Positions 24,102 through 33,000 of a stretch of DNA of 64,000 nucleotides are shown piece after piece. The stretch is from assembly GCF_035917975.1 (NCBI RefSeq), contig NZ_CP109130.1, positions 3,038,001 through 3,102,000 of the forward strand, given 5' to 3'. This stretch comes from Streptosporangium sp. NBC_01756 (GTDB lineage: Bacteria > Actinomycetota > Actinomycetes > Streptosporangiales > Streptosporangiaceae). The notes beneath the pieces were generated by a model. The model searched no databases. It saw only the letters and a list, made by a program, of their open reading frames with translations, and was not told where the DNA came from. Position 1 is the stretch's first letter; every line of letters starts with the position of its first letter. Both the position numbers and the translations under genes were made by a program.

Positions 24102-26087
24102 CTGACGACGTTCCGAGACCTCGGAGTAACACCGGAGATCGCCGATGCCCTTGAGACCGAGGGCATCATCGCGCCGTTCCCGATTCAGGAGATGGCACTC
24201 CCCCTGGCCCTCAACGGCCAGGACATCATCGGCCAGGCGCGCACCGGCACCGGCAAGACCTACGCCTTCGGCGTGGCGATGCTGCAGCGTGTCGGCAAGC
24301 CCCGGAAAAACCGCAAGAAGCCCCGCGGGCTGGTCGTCGTACCGACCCGCGAGCTGGCCGTACAGGTCACCGAAGACCTGGTGACGGCTGCCGGAAAGCT
24401 CGGCTCGCGGATTCTCACCGTGTACGGCGGGCGCGCCTACGAGCCCCAGATCGAGGCGCTCAAGCAGGGTGTCGACGTGATCGTCGGCACCCCGGGGCGC
24501 CTGCTCGACCTGGTCAAGCAGAAGCACCTCGACCTCGGCCAGATCGACATGCTCGTCCTCGACGAGGCCGACCGCATGCTCGACCTCGGCTTCCTGCCCG
24601 ACATCGAGCGCATCATCAAGCTCATCCCGAACGAGCGGCAGACGATGCTGTTCTCGGCGACCCTGCCGGGCGAGATCGTCGCCCTGTCCCGGCGTTACCT
24701 CACCCGTCCCACCCACGTACGGGCCGAGAACAACGACGTCGAGGCCGAGGCGACACCGCAGACGACCCAGTTCGTCTGGCGCGTGCACCGGATGGACAAG
24801 GTCGAGATCGTGGGCCGCCTGCTCCAGTGCGAGGGGCGCGGACTCACGATGATCTTCTGTGAGACCAAACGCGCCTGCGACATGGTCGTCGAGCAGCTCA
24901 AGGAGCGTGGTTTCGCCGCCGCGGCCGTCCACGGAGACCTGGGACAGGGCCAGCGCGAGCAGGCTCTGCGGGCCTTCCGCAACGGCAAGATCGACGTCCT
25001 CGTCGCGACCGATGTCGCGGCGCGCGGCATCGACGTCGACGACGTCACGCACGTGGTCAACTACGACTGCCCGCAGGACGAGAAGGCCTACGTGCACCGG
25101 ATCGGCCGCACCGGCCGGGCGGGCAAGACCGGCGTCGCGGTGACCTTCGTGGAGTGGGAGGACCTCACTCGCTGGAAGGTCATCAACAACGCGCTGTCGC
25201 TCGCCTTCGCCGAGCCGGTCGAGACCTACTCGACCTCCCCGCACGTCTTCAGCGACCTGGGCATCCCCGAGGGCACCAAGGGCGTGCTGCCGCGCGCCAA
25301 CCGGTCCCGGGCGGGCCTGGCCGCAGAGGAGGTCGAGGACCTCGGTGAGACCGGGCGGATCCGCTCCCGCGGTCCCCGCCGGGGACGCGACGAGGAGCGG
25401 GACGAGCGCCGCGAACGTCCCGCCCGCGCGCCCCGCGAGCGCCGCCGCACCCGCGGGGGCCAGCAGGGCACCGACGGAGCCGAGACGGCCCAGCAGGTGG
25501 AGACCGTCCAGCAGGTGGAGCCGGTCGCCGAGACGGCCCCCGTCGAAGAACCCAGACGCCGTCGCGGCCGCGCCGGCCGTAGAGCCGAGGAGACCCCGCT
25601 GCCCGCCGTGGCCGAGGGAGTCCAGAGCCCGATCATCGAGCTCGCCGAGGTGGAGGTGGACGTGACGTTCCGCAAGGACTCCATTACCGACCAGCCCGCC
25701 GAGACCGCGCCCCGCCGGGGCAGGACCCGGAAGGCCGGACTGAACCCCGAGGTGAGCCTCATCGGCGACACCGAGACCCAGCCTCTCCGGGAGCCCGTGG
25801 CGGACCGGACCGACGGACCGCGCCGCAGGCGGGAGCCGGTGGCCGAGGTTCCCCAGTGGGAGGACGAGTCCGTGACCGATCACCGGGACGACGAGCCCGC
25901 ACCCCGGCCGCAGCCGGAGAAGATCATTCCGGCGAGCCCGTTCTCGGTGATCTTCCAGTCACCCGATCTGGCGACGGACGACGACGAGATCGCCCCGTCG
26001 GCGGCCTCGGAGCGGGCGCAGAGCCGCCGCCGCCCGCCGAACAGGGGTCAGCAACAGCAGCAGCGGGGCGGACGCCGCCCGAGCTAG
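24102..26087 (+). CDS. DEAD-box ATP-dependent RNA helicase (RhlE-like)
   Basis: This is an RNA helicase for ribosome assembly and mRNA turnover. The Q motif (FRDLG...PFPIQE), Walker A ARTGTGKT, DEAD box VLDEADRMLDLGF, SAT motif FSATLPGE and motif VI HRIGRTGRAGK are all present. A disordered Arg/Glu/Gln-rich tail fills the last ~270 residues, ending in a basic RRPPNRGQQQQQRGGRRPS. The conserved Q-motif Phe lies upstream of the first ATG (24192), and there is no ATG, GTG or TTG in frame back to a stop at 24000. The CTG at 24102 (LTTFRDLG, homologues typically begin MTTFRDLG or VTTFRDLG) is therefore the likely start. Corresponds to Rv3211. Confidence 0.9.
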   Translation: MTTFRDLGVTPEIADALETEGIIAPFPIQEMALPLALNGQDIIGQARTGTGKTYAFGVAMLQRVGKPRKNRKKPRGLVVVPTRELAVQVTEDLVTAAGKLGSRILTVYGGRAYEPQIEALKQGVDVIVGTPGRLLDLVKQKHLDLGQIDMLVLDEADRMLDLGFLPDIERIIKLIPNERQTMLFSATLPGEIVALSRRYLTRPTHVRAENNDVEAEATPQTTQFVWRVHRMDKVEIVGRLLQCEGRGLTMIFCETKRACDMVVEQLKERGFAAAAVHGDLGQGQREQALRAFRNGKIDVLVATDVAARGIDVDDVTHVVNYDCPQDEKAYVHRIGRTGRAGKTGVAVTFVEWEDLTRWKVINNALSLAFAEPVETYSTSPHVFSDLGIPEGTKGVLPRANRSRAGLAAEEVEDLGETGRIRSRGPRRGRDEERDERRERPARAPRERRRTRGGQQGTDGAETAQQVETVQQVEPVAETAPVEEPRRRRGRAGRRAEETPLPAVAEGVQSPIIELAEVEVDVTFRKDSITDQPAETAPRRGRTRKAGLNPEVSLIGDTETQPLREPVADRTDGPRRRREPVAEVPQWEDESVTDHRDDEPAPRPQPEKIIPASPFSVIFQSPDLATDDDEIAPSAASERAQSRRRPPNRGQQQQQRGGRRPS

Positions 26088-26100
26088 CCGTAGCCGGTGA

Positions 26101-26129
26101 GGGGGGCGCGACCACGGGTGGCGTCCCCC
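26101..26129 (+). terminator. Terminator after the DEAD-box helicase
   Basis: GGGGGGCGC (26101-26109) pairs with GCGTCCCCC (26121-26129), followed by TTT, 14 bp past the stop codon. Confidence 0.65.
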
Positions 26130-26186
26130 TTTCCGCGTCATGAGACGCACAGAGTCATGTCACCAAGAGAGGTATCGTGGGGCCAC

Positions 26187-27059
26187 GTGAGTACGCCGCG
26201 ATTTCTGACCCTGCCTCCTGGCGTCCGATCCCGTCAGATCGACACGACGGTGGGTTCCTTCGCCGTGCTGGAGGCCCTGCCGATCAGTGGGGTCGCTGAG
26301 CGCTGGCCCGCCTTGCTGGTCCCCGGCCTCACGGGCAGCAAGGAGGATTTCATCGCGATCCTGCAGACGCTCGCCCAGTCGGGGCGCCGGGTCGTCGCCG
26401 TGGACATGCGCGGGCAGTTCGAGACGGACGGCCCCGAGGACGCCGGCGCCTACACCTGCGCGGCCCTCGGCAACGACATCGACGTCCTCGCGCAGACGAT
26501 CGGCGGGGGTGAGCCCCTCCACCTGGTCGGGCACTCCTTCGGCGGCCTGGTCACCCGGGAGGCGGTCATCGACGGCCGCACCAAGTTCGCGTCCTACACG
26601 CTGATGAGCTCGGGCCCCACCGCGATCGTCGGCGTGCGCGAGCGGGCCGCCCGGACGATGCTCGCGGAGCTTCCCGGGTTCGGCCTGGAGCACATATGGC
26701 ATGACCGGATGGAGCCGGAGGTTCTGGCCACCGGAGTGCCGGACGACATCATCGCGTTCCTGCGCAAGCGGATTTTCGCCAACTCCCCGACGGGCATGAT
26801 CACGATGGCCGGGGAGGTGCTCTCCGCACCGGACCGGTGCGACGAGCTCACCCAGGTCGAGGTCCCCACCCTGGTCCTGTACGGCGAGCACGACGACGGC
26901 TGGCCACCGCGGACGCAGTCGGAGATGGCCGACCGGCTGAACGCCGAGTGCGTGGTGGTCCCCGGTGCCGCCCACTCCCCGGCGGTGGAGGCCCCGGAGA
27001 CGACGGCCGCGGCGCTCGTCCGGTTCTGGAACGCGGCCGAGACACGGCCGCTGGTCTGA
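26187..27059 (+). CDS. Alpha/beta-fold hydrolase
   Basis: This is a soluble hydrolase of about 290 residues. The nucleophile elbow is VGHSFGGLVTRE, the Asp is in YGEHDDGWPP and the His in GAAHSPAVEAPE. The early part VPGLTGSKEDF holds the oxyanion loop. GTG at 26187 with GGGG at 5 nt is chosen; an ATG at 26157 is possible. The substrate is unknown. It sits after the helicase terminator and converges on the nuclease gene. Confidence 0.88.
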   Translation: MSTPRFLTLPPGVRSRQIDTTVGSFAVLEALPISGVAERWPALLVPGLTGSKEDFIAILQTLAQSGRRVVAVDMRGQFETDGPEDAGAYTCAALGNDIDVLAQTIGGGEPLHLVGHSFGGLVTREAVIDGRTKFASYTLMSSGPTAIVGVRERAARTMLAELPGFGLEHIWHDRMEPEVLATGVPDDIIAFLRKRIFANSPTGMITMAGEVLSAPDRCDELTQVEVPTLVLYGEHDDGWPPRTQSEMADRLNAECVVVPGAAHSPAVEAPETTAAALVRFWNAAETRPLV

Positions 27060-27070
27060 GGCCCGGTGAG

Positions 27071-27088
27071 CGGCCCCGGCCGGGGCCG
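27071..27088. terminator. GC-rich hairpin between convergent genes
   Basis: GGCCCC pairs with GGGGCC around a GGCC loop, 12 bp past the hydrolase stop, and it could be longer with flanking CGG. Small stem; tentative. Confidence 0.35.
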
Positions 27089-27164
27089 GCTCGTCCGTGG
27101 AACGGACCCACCGCCAGGCGCCCGCACCGTCAACGGACAAGGCCGCCCAGAGCCGACGTCACCG

Positions 27165-28046
27165 TCAGTCGGCGAGGCCGTCCCAGGGGCGGCGGTCGCC
27201 CGAGGCGGCCTGGCCCTCCGGGCAGTGCCTGCGAAAGTCGCACCAGGAGCAGAGCGGGCCGGTCCTGGGCGGGAAGTGCGCGTCGACCTCTTCGGGGACC
27301 TTCGGCGGGGTGCGGTCCGCGCTCCTGGTGCGCGCCGTACCGGACCAGGAGCGATAACGGTCTTCGGCCTCGGCGGCCTCGGTCGCGATCTCCTCGGCCC
27401 GGCTCAGGTGGCGGGCCAGGGACTCGTCGGTGTGCTCCCACTCCACGATCGAGCCGGTCGGCAGATGGTGGAGCTCGACCCGGTGACACCGACGGTGCAG
27501 CATCCGGCCGGAGGCGATGGCGTACACGGCCAGCGCGAGCGAGGAGCGGGCGTCATCCGCGGTGAGGGGACGACGGCCGGTCTTGTAGTCGACCACGACC
27601 AGTTCGTCGCCCCGCCGGTCGAGCCGGTCGACCCGGCCGGAGACGGCGATGACGGACGTCCTGGTGGCCACGGTCCGCTCGACGCCGACAGGCTCGTCGG
27701 AGGGGTCGAGGCTCGCGACGTATCCGGCGGTCATCTCGCGGGCCCGGTCGCGCCAGGCCGCCGACTGCTCGGCGTCGCGGAACCCCTCGTTGATCCATCC
27801 CCTGGTGACCAGGGTGGCCGCCGTCACCGGCGTCCGCCGCTCGTAGGGTTCGCGCCACCAGCCGGCCAGGGCGTTGTGCACGCTCGCCCCGACGCTGTTG
27901 TGCGCCCAGGGCGGCCCCTTCTGCGGCGACGGCCGGTCGAGGTAGGTGAACCGGTGGCGCCGGGGGCAGTCCAGCCAGGTGTTCAGCCGCGACGGCGTGC
28001 AGGAGTACAGCCGCCGCGGCATGCCCTCAAGGGGGAGCTGGTCCAC
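27165..28046 (-). CDS. RecB-type PD-(D/E)XK nuclease with Fe-S cysteines
   Basis: This is a stand-alone RecB-like nuclease domain of 293 residues. Catalytic residues are visible in GRVDRLDRR and VVDYKTGRR. One Cys in TWLDCPRRHRF and three in CSWCDFRRHC give the four-Cys pattern of 4Fe-4S nucleases such as AddB and Cas4. It has no helicase domain. The GTG at 28046 lies 6 bp after the upstream gene's stop; an ATG at 28022 preceded by TTGAGGGC is an equally good start. It is co-directional with the MBL-fold gene. A role in repair is likely but the partner is unknown. Confidence 0.87.
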   Translation of the reverse strand: MDQLPLEGMPRRLYSCTPSRLNTWLDCPRRHRFTYLDRPSPQKGPPWAHNSVGASVHNALAGWWREPYERRTPVTAATLVTRGWINEGFRDAEQSAAWRDRAREMTAGYVASLDPSDEPVGVERTVATRTSVIAVSGRVDRLDRRGDELVVVDYKTGRRPLTADDARSSLALAVYAIASGRMLHRRCHRVELHHLPTGSIVEWEHTDESLARHLSRAEEIATEAAEAEDRYRSWSGTARTRSADRTPPKVPEEVDAHFPPRTGPLCSWCDFRRHCPEGQAASGDRRPWDGLAD

Positions 28047-28052
28047 GGAGGA

Positions 28053-28769
28053 CTACTCGTCGAGGAGCTTCAGGTTGATCTTGGCGGCCCGTGTCCCGTC
28101 GCTCAGCGGGGTCTCGGCCTTCTCGGTCACCTCGCCGCGGGTCAGGGAGCCCGACAGCCAGGCGTCGAACTGCGGCTCCAGAGCACCGATGGTGGTCTCC
28201 TCACCGTGCGCGGGCAGCACCCGGGTGCTGTGACGCAGGGTGAACAGCCGGCCGCCGATCGCGGTGAGCTGGTCGGCCAGCGCGGGGTACTCCCCGCCGA
28301 TCCTGCCGGGCCCGTCGGCCTGCAGGGTCTTGCCGGTGAAGACCGCGTCGAGGGCCTCGCAGTACAGCGAGACGCCGCCCTGGGAGATGCCGGGGGTGGA
28401 CATGACCTCCAGCTCGGCGTCGGCGACGCCGAACACCCCCTCGTCCTCCATGTCGATGTCCGGCCAGGTGTCCGGCCAGGTCAGTCGCCACAGTGGCCGG
28501 TCCTTGGGATGGAGGGCGACCACGGCCTCGTCGCGTGCCGCCATCTCGATGGCCGCGCCCACGTGGTCGGGCAGGCCGTGGGTGCAGATGACGGCGAGCA
28601 CCTCCCGATCGCCGACCTTCTCCAGGATCTTCTCCGCGTCACGCGCGGGATCGATGACGATGACCTCCTCGTCGTCACCCACGATCCAGGTGTTGTTCTC
28701 GACCTTGTGCTCGACGCCGTCGACATCGACGACGCCCTCGGTTACCACTCGTTCGATACGCGCTGTCAC
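28053..28769 (-). CDS. MBL-fold protein with missing metal ligands
   Basis: The overall fold matches a metallo-beta-lactamase-type hydrolase family common in actinomycetes (NNTWIVGDDEEVIVIDPARD, TPG..., PAHGEETTIGALEP). Several zinc ligands of the canonical family are replaced. THxHxDH reads THGLPDH, so one His is Leu. The TPGHTPG His position reads TPGISQG. The GDTL Asp reads GKTL. The remaining His/Asp/His and final HGEE are kept. It is therefore probably inactive as a zinc hydrolase or uses a reduced metal site. The GTG at 28769 aligns with the family start; the frame is open to 28802. Confidence 0.8.
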   Translation of the reverse strand: MTARIERVVTEGVVDVDGVEHKVENNTWIVGDDEEVIVIDPARDAEKILEKVGDREVLAVICTHGLPDHVGAAIEMAARDEAVVALHPKDRPLWRLTWPDTWPDIDMEDEGVFGVADAELEVMSTPGISQGGVSLYCEALDAVFTGKTLQADGPGRIGGEYPALADQLTAIGGRLFTLRHSTRVLPAHGEETTIGALEPQFDAWLSGSLTRGEVTEKAETPLSDGTRAAKINLKLLDE

Positions 28770-28891
28770 GCTTCCGAACTTTACTGCCTCGCTCACGCTC
28801 ACGGCTCGGAGGCGGGTAACGGATAGCTTTCCTATTCGCCCTATTCGCCCGTCTGTTGGCTTCCCATTGCCTGACGCTGCCCGACGGCGTG

Positions 28892-29533
28892 TCAGATCTC
28901 CTCGCCGCCCAGCCGCGGGGAGAACGCGCCGAAGGGCAGATCGAAGGCCTGTCCCTGGTCCCGCAGGTCACGCAGGGCGAACTCGGTCAGGGTTATCAGG
29001 TAGCCGGCCTCCGCGGGCCAGACGACCACCCACAGCCAGTTGCCCAGCGCCTCACCGGCGTAGACCGCCCGGTCGGGAGCGGCCTCCACGCACCACAGCG
29101 CGGCCGGATGGCCGCTGACGTCGATCTTGGCGTGCGACGGCCCCTCGTCGAACCCGGCACCCGGGTCCGCGCCCTTCAGCCCGGCGAACCCGGCTCCCAG
29201 GCCCACACCGGGCTCCTCGGCGATGATCAGCATGTCGGCCGGCCCGTAGGTCAGCGAGGGCCCGGAGACCGCCACCACGGTGGCTCTGATGCCGCTGCGC
29301 TCGTCGCCGGCCTCGCCCAGTCCGGTGACCAGCCAGCCCTGGGGCAGCGGCCACGGCAACCAGGCGGGCACGAGTGCGTCGCGGCCGACCGCCTCCACGG
29401 CGGCGGCTGAGGGGCGTCTCGGCGGCTGCAGTGGCAGGACGTCACCGTGCGGACCACATCGCCAGGCACTTGACCAGGCGCCTGGCGGACGGAGCGGGCC
29501 GAAACACCGCGGGCAGGTAGGCGCGGCTCTCAC
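28892..29533 (-). CDS. DUF6758-type zinc-ribbon protein
   Basis: This is a 213-residue actinobacterial protein that I assign to the DUF6758 family. It starts with a zinc-ribbon-like MRAAPTCPRCFGPLRPPG with a matching later Cys-His (WRCGPHGDV), then PAWLPWPLPQGWLVTG and GDERSGIRATVVAVSGP, and ends with a Trp-rich segment WLWVVVWPAEAGYLITL. It has no signal peptide. Function is not known. The GTG at 29533 is preceded by TAGGTAGG. It is upstream of the MBL gene with an 89-bp gap. Confidence 0.75.
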   Translation of the reverse strand: MRAAPTCPRCFGPLRPPGAWSSAWRCGPHGDVLPLQPPRRPSAAAVEAVGRDALVPAWLPWPLPQGWLVTGLGEAGDERSGIRATVVAVSGPSLTYGPADMLIIAEEPGVGLGAGFAGLKGADPGAGFDEGPSHAKIDVSGHPAALWCVEAAPDRAVYAGEALGNWLWVVVWPAEAGYLITLTEFALRDLRDQGQAFDLPFGAFSPRLGGEEI

Positions 29534-29594
29534 GCCTACCTACGGTGCTTCGTCAACGGCCGTCACGTCAAGGGCACACCGCGTTATCCGGCCG

Positions 29595-29600
29595 TAATCT
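29595..29600 (+). promoter_or_regulatory. Putative -10 element of a leaderless Nudix mRNA
   Basis: TAATCT ends 7 nt before the GTG start of the Nudix gene and no Shine-Dalgarno is present, so transcription probably begins at the start codon. A clear -35 is not seen. Confidence 0.5.
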
Positions 29601-29607
29601 TTTCAAC

Positions 29608-30006
29608 GTGCGCGTAAATTGTGTGGGAGCGATCATCCGTGACGGCTCCGGCCGGCTGCTCCTCATCCGCCGGGGCCACCCGCCCGGCGAGGGGCTCTGG
29701 TCGCTCCCCGGCGGCCGGATCGGACCGGGCGAGTCGGACTCCGACGCGGTGGTCCGCGAGGTCGCGGAGGAGACCGGCCTGACGGTCACGCCCGGCCGCC
29801 TGGCCGGTGCCGTCGAACGTCCGGGACCCGGCGGCGCCGTCTACGTGATCCGCGACTACCTGGCCGAGGTCTCCGGCGGCACGCTCTCCGCCGGAGACGA
29901 CGCCGCGGACGCCCGGTGGTTCACCGAGGAGGAGCTCGTACGGCTGCCGCTCTCCCCCGGTCTGCTGGACGCCCTCACCGAATGGGCGGTCATCGCGCCT
30001 CCTTGA
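29608..30006 (+). CDS. Nudix hydrolase
   Basis: This is a 132-residue Nudix pyrophosphohydrolase. The Nudix box GGRIGPGESDSDAVVREV followed by AEETGL is complete (GX5EX7REUXEEXGU). It has no extra domain. The substrate, perhaps a nucleotide sugar or oxidised nucleotide, cannot be told. The GTG at 29608 lies right after a -10-like TAATCT, suggesting a leaderless mRNA. It converges on the Asp-box protein gene. Confidence 0.9.
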   Translation: MRVNCVGAIIRDGSGRLLLIRRGHPPGEGLWSLPGGRIGPGESDSDAVVREVAEETGLTVTPGRLAGAVERPGPGGAVYVIRDYLAEVSGGTLSAGDDAADARWFTEEELVRLPLSPGLLDALTEWAVIAPP

Positions 30007-30042
30007 GCGTGGCAGCCCCCGCCCCTTCAGGGAGGGAGGATG

Positions 30043-33000
30043 TCAACGAGCCGCCGTCAGGGTCGAGCGCCACAGCGTGAGGTGGTCGGCGCTGTAGGTG
30101 GTGGATCTGCCCAGGGCCACCACCTGGCCGCCGGAGATCGCGACCGCGCCGAGCCGCTGGGCGCCGTCCCCGCCCTGGGCAGGGGTGTGCGGCTGCCAGG
30201 AGAGCCCGTCCTCGGAGGTCCACGCCACGCTGTCGCCCTCGCCCGGGCGTCCCTGCCAGCCGACCGCCACCACGCCCTCCGCGGTCGCGGCCAGGTCCTG
30301 TACGGCAGCCGTGCCCTCCGCCGGGATCCAGGAGAACTCCCAGGTCAAGCCGTTGTCGTCGGACACCGCACCGAAGGCTCGGAGCCCGTCCCCGGTCTGC
30401 GCGGTGCCGGCGGCGACGATGTGCCCGCCGTACAGGACCACGTGCCGCAGTCCGGCCGATGTCGCTCCCGGGGGCAGAACCGGCTTGCGCGCGCTCCATT
30501 CGACCCCGTCGGCCGAGACCCAGACCACGCCGGTCTCCTGTGCTCCGCCGGTGCCGCCGACGGCCACGTAGCCGGACGAGGTGGCCGAGACGTCGTACAG
30601 CCGCACCCCGCCACCGGCGGGGAGCTTCTGAGCCCTGGTGTAGCGCTTCAGGTCGGACGAGAACCACAGGACGGGGACGGTCCCCGCCGGACCGCGGTCC
30701 TCACCGGCGATGACGTAACCGGACGGGCCGGCGGCGACCGCGTGGGGAGCGAGGAAGTAGTGCTCGGCGGCCGGGGTGAGCTGCTCCGGGGCCGACACCC
30801 CGCGCCAGGCGGTGCCGTCCTCCGAGGTGACGAGGAGAGGCGAGGTGGCGGAGGCGTTGAGCATGGTGCTGCCCACGGCCAGCCAGCCGGCCCGGCCGTG
30901 CGCGACGTCGCCGAGCGACTGCCGCCACGGACCGCCGAGGCTGCCTGCCGGACCACCGGTCCGCCAGTTCTCGCCGTCCGCGCTGGTCCAGATCCCCGCG
31001 TCGCCGGACGCCGCGCCCACGGCGACGAACAGGCCTCCCCCCGCGGCCACCCTGGCCGTCTCGCGGGCGGCTCTGGTGAGGCCGTCGATCCCGTTCAGGG
31101 GGACCGGGCGTGCCTTCTCCCCTCTGGCCGCGGTCATGAGGACCAGGCGGTTGTCCACGTCGGCGGCGCGTTCGTCGCCGCCGACCACGAGCGTGCCCCC
31201 GTCCGAGACGGCGAGTGCCCGCAGCGAGCCGGGCACCTGCCCGAGGTCGGTGGTCATCCGCCAGTCGTGGCCATCCTCGCTGGTGTAGACGGAGTAGCGT
31301 TCGAAGCCCGACTCGGTGACGGCGGCCACCCCGTCCGGCGAGGAGGCCAGGCGCCTGACGCCCGAGCCGTCGGGGGCCAGACCGCCGATGGTGCCGCACC
31401 GGGACCAGTCGTCGCCCTGGGGCGAGCAGTAGACGGCGACCTCGCCCTTGTCGCTGCGCTGCTGGGTCGGGACGAGCACGAAACCGTCGGCCACCACCGC
31501 CAGCGCACCCGATTCGGGGCGGACGCCGGTCAGCACCGCGTCGGTCCGCAGCCAGGTCCTGCCTCCGTCGGCCGAGCGCAGGACCACGGACGAGGACCCG
31601 CTCCGGACCGGGTCGCCCAGCGCGACCACCGCGTCGCCCTTGGCCACGACCGCCGCCAGACCCCGGATCCGGTCCGGCGGGTTGATCTCCCCGCTGTTCA
31701 CCCTGGTCCAGTTCCGTCCGTCGGGCGAGATCCACGCGACGGCTCCGGCGGCTCCGTCCGGGAGGACGGTCGTGCCCACCGCCACGAAACCCGAGGAGGT
31801 CCTGGCCAGGTCCATGATCTTGTCCCCGGCCGAGAACACCTCCAGCCCGCCGGGGTCCACCGCGTTCCAGCTGTAGCCGTCGGCGCTGGTCCAGAGGCCG
31901 TGACCGGTACCGAGGGGATCGTTGCCCGCGGCCAGCCATCGGCCCTCGCCGCCCGCCACCAGGCCCACGGTGGTCGGTCCCGCCTCGTAACCCGCCGGTC
32001 CCGTCACGTTGCCCAGCCGCCAGGTCCCACCCCCGTCCGGGGAGTACAGGAACAGCGGCCTGGGGACGGGGCTGGTGGTGTCGCTGCCGACGGCGATCAC
32101 GGCGGAGCCCGCCGACGCCACGGCGTTGAGGACCTGGCTCGACCCGTCTCCGCCGAGGTCGGGCCGCGGCACGAAGTTCGCGTCCCCGGAGCGCACCTCG
32201 TCGCCGACCAGCCGGAGGCCGGTGGTGAACGGCCCGCTCACCCACTCCCACAGCACCAGTCCGCCGCCGACCGCACCGGTCAGGACCAGGACCATCAGGA
32301 ACGGGATCACCAGGCCACGGCCGCGCCGGCGTCTGGTCGGGCTGGAACGGCGCAGCGCCGAGGGGGCGGGCGCGGCCCGGTGGTGCCGCCCGCCGTTCGG
32401 TCCCCGCCTGCCGGGCGGGCCCTGGGCGACCAGCAGGTCCGGCCGGGCGGGCCGGCCTTCGGGCGGGCGCCCCACCCGCCGTACCGGCTCGAAGTCCTCC
32501 TGATCCGGTACGGCGGCCGCAGGCGCGGGCTCGGGTTCGGCTTCGGGTTCGGCTTCGGGTTCGGGTTCGGAAGCGGCGAGGTCCTCCGGCCCGGCCCGGG
32601 TCTCGTCGTCGAGCCTGCGCGCCGGTCCGGAGACGGCGGGGGCGTCGGGCCACCACTCCTCCTGGCGCTCATCCGGTGCCCAGGGGCCGGGTGACGGCTC
32701 CCAGGGACCGGGCGACTCCCGGGGCTCGCGCGGCGGCCCGGAGGCGACCAGCAGATCCGGCCGGGGCGCCTTCCTCGGCCCGCCCGGCGCTCCGCCGGGG
32801 GCGTCGGACCGCTCTCCCCGGCGCTCATCCGGCGTCCCGGGCCCACGGACATCCCGGGGCTCACCCGGCGTCCCGGGCCCACGGACATCCCGGGGCTCAC
32901 CCGGCGTCCCGGACTCACGGGTGTCCCGGGGCTCACCCGGTCCGTCGGGCTCGGGCTTCTCCCGGGGTGCGCGGGGCGGCCCGGAGGCGACCAGCAGATC

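Noticed and set aside
23801-24192. Frameshift at the start of the DEAD-box helicase
   Set aside because: The conserved N-terminal Q motif is already in frame from 24102; only a normal start codon is missing, so a non-AUG start is simpler.
30040-32694. 884-codon plus-strand open frame opposite the Asp-box protein gene
   Set aside because: It has low-complexity composition and no motif, and it lies antisense to a coherent repeat protein.
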